DNA from: JAQBZY01 sp038117205
GTDB lineage: Bacteria > Pseudomonadota > Alphaproteobacteria > Rhodospirillales > Casp-alpha2
Direction: 5' to 3'
Assembly: GCA_038117205.1 (NCBI GenBank)
Contig: JAYOFL010000006.1
Location: forward strand, 1 to 64,000
DNA length: 64,000 bases
This document shows positions 59,262 to 64,000 of this stretch, one piece after another (the first letter of the stretch is position 1; each line of letters opens with the position of its first letter). Position numbers and translations under genes: made by a program. A model generated the notes under the pieces. The model was given only the letters and a program-made list of their open reading frames with translations. It did no database searches and was not told where the DNA came from.

Positions 59262-60860
59262 ATGCGTGATCTTGAACGGCCTGGGCGCTCGCCCGCCCAC
59301 GGCATCAACGGCATGGTCGCCACGTCGCACACGCTGTCGACGGCGGCCGGTCTCGACGTCCTCAGGCGCGGCGGCAATGCCATGGACGCGGCCGTCGCGG
59401 CTTGCGCCGTGCAGTGCGTCGTGGAGCCGGAATCCACCGGAATCGGCGGCGACAACTTCTGCCTCTACGCGCCCGGCGGCTCGATCAAGGACATGATCGC
59501 CTTCAACGGGTCCGGCCGCGCGCCGGCGGCGGCGAACGTCGCCTGGTACGAAGGGAAGGGCATCAAGACCATCGAGCGGCAGTCGCCGCACGCCGTCACC
59601 GTACCCGGCGTCGTCGACGCCTGGTCGACGCTGATCAAGGATCACGGGACGATGGACCTGGGCGAGCTGTTGCAGCCGGCCATCAATTACGCGCGGAACG
59701 GTTATCCGGTTTCGTCCCGGGTTTCCGTCGATTTCGAAAGCCAGGCCGAACTCCTGAAAAAGAATGACAACGTCGCCAAGGTCTTCATGCCGGGCGGCAA
59801 GACGCCGGCCCGGGGCGAGATGCACCGTCAGACGGCGCTCGCCGACACGATGGAAAAGGTGGCCAAGCACGGGCGCGACGCCTTCTACACCGGCGCCGTG
59901 GCCGAGGACATCGTCAGCTACCTGCAATCGCTGGGCGGCCTGCACACCTTGGACGACTTCAAGAACGCCAAGGGCGAGTACGTGACGCCGATCTCCACCA
60001 ACTACAAGGGCTACGACGTTTTCGAATGCCCGCCGAACGGCCAGGGCATCATCGCGCTGCTGCTGCTCAACATGCTGGAGAACGAGAAGACCGAGGGCGT
60101 CGATCCGCTCTCCGTCGAGCGCCTGCATCTCGAGATCGAGGCCGGCCGCCTCGCCTACCAGGATCGCAACGTCTATGTCGCCGATCCGAACATGGCCGAC
60201 GTGCCGATGGACTTTCTGCTGTCCAAGAAGCACGCCGCCGAACTGCGCGGCCATATCGACCCGAACAAGGGCATGGACCCGCTGCCGCCTGTTTCCATGC
60301 CGACGCACGACAGCACGGTCTACATCTCCGTCGTCGACAAGGACCGCAATGCGTGCAGCTTCATCAACACGCTGTTCAGCAACTTCGGCGCCGTGCTGAT
60401 GCCGCCGAAGTCGGGCGTCATGCTGCAGAACCGGGGCCAGGGCTTCGTCATCGACAAGAACCACCTGAACCGGATCGAGGGCGGCAAGCGGCCCATGCAC
60501 ACGATCATCCCGGGCATGGTCGGCAAGGACGGCAAGGCGGTGATGCCGTTCGGCGTCATGGGCGGCCAGTACCAGTCCTTCGGACACATGCAGTTCCTTA
60601 CCAAGTTCTTCGACTTCGGCATGGACATCCAGGAAGCGCAGGACGCGCCGCGCGTGTTCCCGATCGTCGGCACCCGCGACGTCGAAATGGAAGGCACCAT
60701 TCCTGACGACGTCGTCGCCGCGCTGGCCAAACTCGGCCATAGGAAGATCAAGCCGGCGAGGCCGATCGGCGGCAGCCAGGCGATCTGGATCGACTGGAAG
60801 AGCGGCGTCCTTACCGGCGGCTCCGAGCCCCGCAAGGACGGCTGCGCCATCGGTTACTGA
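59262..60860 (+). CDS. ggt: gamma-glutamyltransferase (GGT) proenzyme, cytoplasmic type
   Basis: Ntn-hydrolase of 532 residues that removes or transfers gamma-glutamyl groups after self-cleavage. Large-subunit motif MVATSHTLSTAAGLDVLRRG and VEPESTGIGGDNF; the small subunit begins at the Thr of DSTVYISVVDKD (about residue 350), the place of the TT/DTV nucleophile. No signal peptide is seen, so it works in the cytoplasm, as in the YwrD-like and catabolic branches. It is divergent from tctC and heads a cluster with a DoeB-like and an EutB-like gene. Confidence 0.9.
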   Translation: MRDLERPGRSPAHGINGMVATSHTLSTAAGLDVLRRGGNAMDAAVAACAVQCVVEPESTGIGGDNFCLYAPGGSIKDMIAFNGSGRAPAAANVAWYEGKGIKTIERQSPHAVTVPGVVDAWSTLIKDHGTMDLGELLQPAINYARNGYPVSSRVSVDFESQAELLKKNDNVAKVFMPGGKTPARGEMHRQTALADTMEKVAKHGRDAFYTGAVAEDIVSYLQSLGGLHTLDDFKNAKGEYVTPISTNYKGYDVFECPPNGQGIIALLLLNMLENEKTEGVDPLSVERLHLEIEAGRLAYQDRNVYVADPNMADVPMDFLLSKKHAAELRGHIDPNKGMDPLPPVSMPTHDSTVYISVVDKDRNACSFINTLFSNFGAVLMPPKSGVMLQNRGQGFVIDKNHLNRIEGGKRPMHTIIPGMVGKDGKAVMPFGVMGGQYQSFGHMQFLTKFFDFGMDIQEAQDAPRVFPIVGTRDVEMEGTIPDDVVAALAKLGHRKIKPARPIGGSQAIWIDWKSGVLTGGSEPRKDGCAIGY

Positions 60861-60888
60861 GGCGCCTTCCGGCTCAACCGAAACGGCA

Positions 60889-60915
60889 CGCGGGCGGTAT
60901 TGAACGCCGCCCGCG
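60889..60915 (+). other. hairpin between ggt and the DoeB-like gene
   Basis: CGCGGGCGG and its complement form a 9-bp stem with a nine-base loop (60889-60915), ending 19 bp before the next start codon. No U-tract is present. It could reduce read-through or stabilise ggt mRNA. Confidence 0.35.
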
Positions 60916-60934
60916 GTTGCCGCACACTCGCCCG

Positions 60935-61945
60935 ATGAGCGAGCCGGAATTCAGCAAAATCACCTGCACCATCGACCTCGACGTCGACGGCAAGCAGCAT
61001 GGCGAGCTCGTCATCCCCTGGTCCCGGGACGAGTCCTCCTGGGGCTCGATCCCGCTGCCGATCAGCGTCGTCAAGAGCGGCAAGGGGCCGACGGTGCTGT
61101 TCACCGGCGCCAACCACGGCGACGAATACGAGGGCGCCATCGCGCTCGTGAAGATGCGGCAGTGGCTGGAACCCGCCGATGTGCAGGGCCGCGTCATTAT
61201 GATCCCGGCGCTCAACCTGCCGGCGTTCCGGGCCGGCAAGCGCACGTCGCCCATCGACGGCGGCAATATGAACCGCGCCTTTCCTGGCCGCGCCGATGGC
61301 ACCATCACGGAAATGATCGCGCACTACGTGACGACCCGGATCCTACCGATCTGCGACGCGGCGGTGGACGTGCACGCCGGCGGCCGGTCGCTCGGCTTCC
61401 TGCCGTGCGCCATCATCCACGATCTGCCGGAGCCGGATTTGATGCGCCGGACTCTCGGCGCCATGCGCACGTTCGGCGCGCCCTACGGCCTGGTGCTCAA
61501 GGAGATGGACCCGGTCGGCATGATCGACCACGCGGTCGAGGAGGCGGGCAAGGTCTTCGTCTCGACGGAGCTCGGCGGCGGTGGCACGTCGACGGTGGAG
61601 ACCATCGCCATCGCCGAGCGGGGGCTGCTCAACTTCCTCAAGGAATTCGGCGTCGTCGCCGGCGCGCCGGATATCCCGGCGCCGAGCCGCATCCTGCATA
61701 CGCCCGGCAGCGATTGCTTCGTCATGGCGCACGTGGACGGCATGTACGAAATCGTCGCCGAACTGGGCTCGGAAGTCCGGGCCGGCGACATGCTCGCCCG
61801 CATCCATTTCCTGGAGGAACCGCGCCGCGACCCGAGCGTGCTGCTCGCCGCCCGCGACGGCCTAGTGATCTGCCGGCACGTACCGGGCTTGATCCGGCGC
61901 GGCGACTGCGCCGCCGTCGTCGCCGAGGATTGGCCGGGCGCCTGA
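60935..61945 (+). CDS. doeB: N-acyl-diamine/amino acid deacylase, DoeB-like (succinylglutamate desuccinylase/aspartoacylase family)
   Basis: Zinc hydrolase of 336 residues from the ATG at 60935. The family zinc site HxxE appears in GANHGDEYEGAIAL, the later His in AVDVHAGGRSL, and PALNLPAFRAGKRTSPIDGG, MNRAFPG and VFVSTELGGGG closely follow the DoeB pattern. DoeB removes acetate from N-acetyl-2,4-diaminobutyrate in ectoine breakdown. A relative acting on another N-acylated amino acid is possible, since DoeA and other ectoine genes are not in the window. The next gene is an EutB-like dehydratase. Confidence 0.75.
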   Translation: MSEPEFSKITCTIDLDVDGKQHGELVIPWSRDESSWGSIPLPISVVKSGKGPTVLFTGANHGDEYEGAIALVKMRQWLEPADVQGRVIMIPALNLPAFRAGKRTSPIDGGNMNRAFPGRADGTITEMIAHYVTTRILPICDAAVDVHAGGRSLGFLPCAIIHDLPEPDLMRRTLGAMRTFGAPYGLVLKEMDPVGMIDHAVEEAGKVFVSTELGGGGTSTVETIAIAERGLLNFLKEFGVVAGAPDIPAPSRILHTPGSDCFVMAHVDGMYEIVAELGSEVRAGDMLARIHFLEEPRRDPSVLLAARDGLVICRHVPGLIRRGDCAAVVAEDWPGA

Positions 61946-61955
61946 GGATGGGCGC

Positions 61956-62939
61956 GTGAACCCGGACGCGCGGCCCGTCACGCTTTCCGATATCCGCGAC
62001 GCGGCGGCGCGCATCCGGCGCCATGTGGTGCGGACGCCGCTCCGCCTGTCGCCCTATCTTTCCGAACGGGTCGGCTGCGAGGTGCGGCTCAAGCTGGAAA
62101 CTATGCAGGACACGGGCGCCTTCAAGATCAGGGGCGCCATGAACGCGCTGCTGACGCTACCCGAAGACATTCGACGGCGGGGTGTCGCCGCCGCCTCCAC
62201 CGGCAACCACGGCCGCGGCGTCGCGCTGGCGGCGAGGCGGCTCGGTGTCCGCTGTGTCGTCTTCATGTCGGAACTGGTGCCGGCGGTGAAGGTCGACGCC
62301 ATCCGGGCGCTCGGCGCCGAGGTGGTGATCGCGGGGCGCAGCCAGGACGAAGCGGAAGCGGTCGCGCTCGAAAGAATGGCGCGCGACGGTCTCGTCTACA
62401 TCCACCCGTTCGACGCGCCCGCCGTGATCGCCGGGCAGGGGACGGCAGGGCTGGAAATCCTCGAAGACATGCCGGAGATCGGCACGCTGATCGCACCGTT
62501 ATCGGGGGGCGGGCTCCTCGGCGGTGTCGCCGTCGCCGTGAAAATGATGCGTCCCGAAACCCACGTCGTCGGGGTGACGATGGAACGCGGCGCCGCGATG
62601 ATTGAATCTCTCAAAGCCGGCCGTCCGGTGCCGGTCGAGGAGGAAGAGACGCTGGCGGATTCCTTGGGTGGCGGCATCGGTCTCGAGAACCGTCATTCCT
62701 TCGAGCTGATCCGCCGCCATGTGGACGGGACCCTGCTGGTTTCGGAGGACGAAATCGCCGGGGCCATGCGGACGCTGTTCGCGCGTGACCGTATCGTCGC
62801 GGAAGGCGGCGGAGCGGTGCCGGTCGCGGCGCTGATGTCGGGACGGCTCGAATTGCCGCCGGGGCCGGTGGCGCTTGTCATCAGCGGCTGCAACGTCGAT
62901 ATGGAGAAATTCCGCCGGATCGTCGGCGCCGGCGCGTAA
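61956..62939 (+). CDS. eutB: PLP-dependent dehydratase, EutB (hydroxyectoine utilisation)-like
   Basis: Fold-type II PLP enzyme of 327 residues from a GTG at 61956. The PLP lysine lies in TGAFKIRGAMN, and AASTGNHGRGVALAARRLG and LSGGGLLGGVAVAVKMM give the phosphate loop and cofactor clamp. RPVPVEEEETLADSLGGGIGLENR and VPAVKVDAIRALGAEV resemble EutB, which dehydrates a hydroxylated intermediate in hydroxyectoine degradation. A threonine/serine dehydratase activity remains possible. It lies 10 bp after the DoeB-like gene, an adjacency also known from ectoine clusters. Confidence 0.78.
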   Translation: MNPDARPVTLSDIRDAAARIRRHVVRTPLRLSPYLSERVGCEVRLKLETMQDTGAFKIRGAMNALLTLPEDIRRRGVAAASTGNHGRGVALAARRLGVRCVVFMSELVPAVKVDAIRALGAEVVIAGRSQDEAEAVALERMARDGLVYIHPFDAPAVIAGQGTAGLEILEDMPEIGTLIAPLSGGGLLGGVAVAVKMMRPETHVVGVTMERGAAMIESLKAGRPVPVEEEETLADSLGGGIGLENRHSFELIRRHVDGTLLVSEDEIAGAMRTLFARDRIVAEGGGAVPVAALMSGRLELPPGPVALVISGCNVDMEKFRRIVGAGA

Positions 62940-62973
62940 AAAAATTGTGGGGCTGCCATGGGCAGCCCCACAA
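62938..62973 (-). terminator. strong minus-strand intrinsic terminator
   Basis: A perfect 13-bp stem (62945-62957 with 62961-62973, loop of three) is followed on the minus strand by seven U residues (62938-62944). It points away from the annotated genes: no minus-strand gene ends here, because the EutB-like and DUF2927 genes are both on the plus strand. It therefore suggests a minus-strand transcript arising between 62975 and about 63110. Confidence 0.6.
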
Positions 62974-63100
62974 GTGGGTCGGGGAGAGGAAGAAGAGACA
63001 TCGGTCCCGTTTGGGGGCAGGGGACGTCGGTCTCGATGGTGAGTAGACCGGCCGAGCGTGGCGAAAACGTGCATCGATTGCGGCGATTTCGAGGTCATTT
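62938..63100 (-). ncRNA. candidate small RNA on the minus strand
   Basis: The gap between the EutB-like and DUF2927 genes has no gene on either strand but ends in a strong intrinsic terminator facing left. Just before the terminator the minus strand has a CU-rich tract (UCUCUUCUUCCUCUCCCC, about 62981-62999) of the kind that pairs with ribosome-binding sites in alphaproteobacterial sRNAs. The 5' end is not defined; no clear promoter was found. The upper boundary is a guess. Confidence 0.25.
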
Positions 63101-63152
63101 CTAGGCGCCGGAAGGGATGGCGCCGCCGCCGCAAATCCGGCAACATGGATCG

Positions 63153-63899
63153 ATGCGAATTCTTCTTCCGGTATTGCTGGCGTTGTCGCTGATCCGGCCC
63201 GCGGCGGCGGACGAGCCGTTCACCAACGCGGATCTGGTCCGTAACCTCGACGTCGTCGCCTTCGGCAACGAATATAGCGGCCAGCGGTACGATACCGTCC
63301 GCAAATGGGCGATGCCGGTGCGCATGGGCATCCAGGGGGCAAAATATCCGGCCTACCTGGAACGCTTCATCGAGGATTTCGCGGCCGATCTTCGCGGTCT
63401 CACCGGGCACCAGATCGAGCTCTACTATTCCTTCGCCAGGAAGAAGGCGAAGAAGCTGCCGGCGGACTTCGACAGCAAGAAGGTCAACGTCATCCTGTTC
63501 TACCTGCCGGACGACGAAATCCCCGCCGCCCTCAAGAAATACTGGAAGGGCGACGAGGAAAAGGTCCGTTGGATGGTCCAGAATTCGACGTGCTTCGCCA
63601 ACTATTTCACCAAGAAGGGTGAGATCGTCGCCGCCGTCGTGATCTTCCCGGCGCGACATCCGGAATCCTATCACCGGGCCTGCGTCGTCGAGGAGTTGAC
63701 GCAAATATTGGGGCTGCCGAACGACTCGAACGCCGTGAAGCCGTCGATCTTCAACGACAAAAGCCGCTATCTGGAACTGACGGAGCACGACAAGTGGCTG
63801 ATCCGCGCGCTCTATGCCAAGGACATCCTGCCCGGCATGAAGCGCGAGGAGGCGCTGGCCAAGGCTAAGGCGTTTTTCGCGCGCGCCCGCCCCGAATGA
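63153..63899 (+). CDS. DUF2927-family secreted protein
   Basis: Protein of 248 residues from the ATG at 63153, with a signal peptide (ILLPVLLALSLIRPAAA cut before DEP). The C-terminal half has the DUF2927 signature ACVVEELTQILGLPNDSN followed by PSIFNDKSRYLELTEHD, reminiscent of a zincin-like (metallopeptidase-related) helix without a clear HExxH. Function unknown; probably periplasmic or lipid-facing. Its 3' end overlaps the convergent EamA gene by 35 bp. Confidence 0.85.
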   Translation: MRILLPVLLALSLIRPAAADEPFTNADLVRNLDVVAFGNEYSGQRYDTVRKWAMPVRMGIQGAKYPAYLERFIEDFAADLRGLTGHQIELYYSFARKKAKKLPADFDSKKVNVILFYLPDDEIPAALKKYWKGDEEKVRWMVQNSTCFANYFTKKGEIVAAVVIFPARHPESYHRACVVEELTQILGLPNDSNAVKPSIFNDKSRYLELTEHDKWLIRALYAKDILPGMKREEALAKAKAFFARARPE

Positions 63900-64000
63900 C
63901 CAGCAGCACGCCGGTGAAGATCACGGCGATACCGACGGCGTGAAATCCCAGGAATTCCTCGTTCAGGAACGTCACCGCCAGGATGACGCCGAGCGGCGGC
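63865..64000 (-). CDS. EamA/DMT-family transporter (partial, N-terminus outside window)
   Basis: The last 44 codons of a membrane protein are visible up to the TAG at 63865-63867. They read PPLGVILAVTFLNEEFLGFH then GIAVIFTGVLLVIRGG, the final two helices of a drug/metabolite-family transporter with the usual FL.E..G..GI..I..G motif. The gene continues past the right edge. It is convergent with, and overlaps, the DUF2927 gene. Confidence 0.75.
   Translation of the reverse strand, partial: PPLGVILAVTFLNEEFLGFHAVGIAVIFTGVLLVIRGGRARKTP

Overview
The window reads as chromosomal DNA of a GC-rich alphaproteobacterium, probably Rhodospirillales-like. The clues are long GC-rich operons with ATGA start/stop overlaps, a PAS_5-type protein, many TauE, tripartite-tricarboxylate (TTT) and polyamine-type transport genes, and a cluster of palindromes of the CCCCGGA-N5-TCCGGGG kind that litter alphaproteobacterial intergenic DNA. 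I see no rRNA, tRNA, insertion sequence, integrase or CRISPR array. Most of the window is catabolic and transport genes for small organic acids, amines and amino-acid derivatives.

Layout. 0-3.2 kb: a hydrolase cut by the left edge, then three damaged coding units (a polyphosphate:AMP phosphotransferase, a remnant of a small secreted protein, and a small unknown gene), each with an in-frame stop inside recognisable coding sequence. 3.2-7.9 kb: a complete polyamine-type ABC importer (SBP, ATPase, two permeases), divergent from mmsA and a TauE exporter (8.2-10.5 kb). 10.5-11.4 kb: a HepT/MntA toxin-antitoxin pair whose antitoxin is fused to a ribbon-helix-helix domain. 12.7-16.6 kb: a TyrA-like dehydrogenase, an XRE-cupin regulator and a dimethylglycine/sarcosine dehydrogenase-like flavoprotein. 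16.7-18.3 kb: an EAL-like protein and a STAS protein. 18.4-20.3 kb: an AT-richer islet with a DUF5131/TcmP pair. 20.3-25.2 kb: a succinate-dehydrogenase-like operon with a TauE gene inserted between its subunits. 25.2-28.8 kb: an enolase-superfamily enzyme, TauE, a CoA-transferase and a PAS protein. 28.8-34 kb: an IclR-GlmS-GlmL-GlmE-quinone oxidoreductase operon (B12-dependent glutamate mutase).

34.1-37.7 kb: AzlCD plus two convergent secreted serine proteases. 37.9-39.5 kb: a class III nucleotide cyclase. 39.5-43.7 kb: metY with a hydrolase, a 3-hydroxyacyl-CoA dehydrogenase and a DsbA-like protein. 43.8-44.0 kb: the palindrome cluster. 44.1-50.1 kb: a levulinate/4-hydroxyacid (Lva-like) operon in which the kinase and its accessory subunit are fused. 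50.2-51.9 kb: a nitrilase-family hydrolase and an N-formylglutamate deformylase. 52-59 kb: an SDR-ALDH-NTF2-TPP decarboxylase (two subunits)-TctABC operon that suggests import, oxidation, decarboxylation and aldehyde oxidation of a 2-hydroxy or 2-oxo acid. 59.3-62.9 kb: gamma-glutamyltransferase, a DoeB-like deacetylase and an EutB-like dehydratase. 63.1-64 kb: a DUF2927 protein and the end of an EamA transporter.

The strongest discovery leads are the fused Lva-like kinase operon, the SDH-like/TauE operon whose flavoprotein lacks the usual flavinylation histidine, the TPP-decarboxylase/TTT operon, the DUF5131/TcmP islet, the RHH-MNT/HepT pair, and the recurrent nonsense codons. All assignments come from reading the sequence and recalling families; no database search was run.
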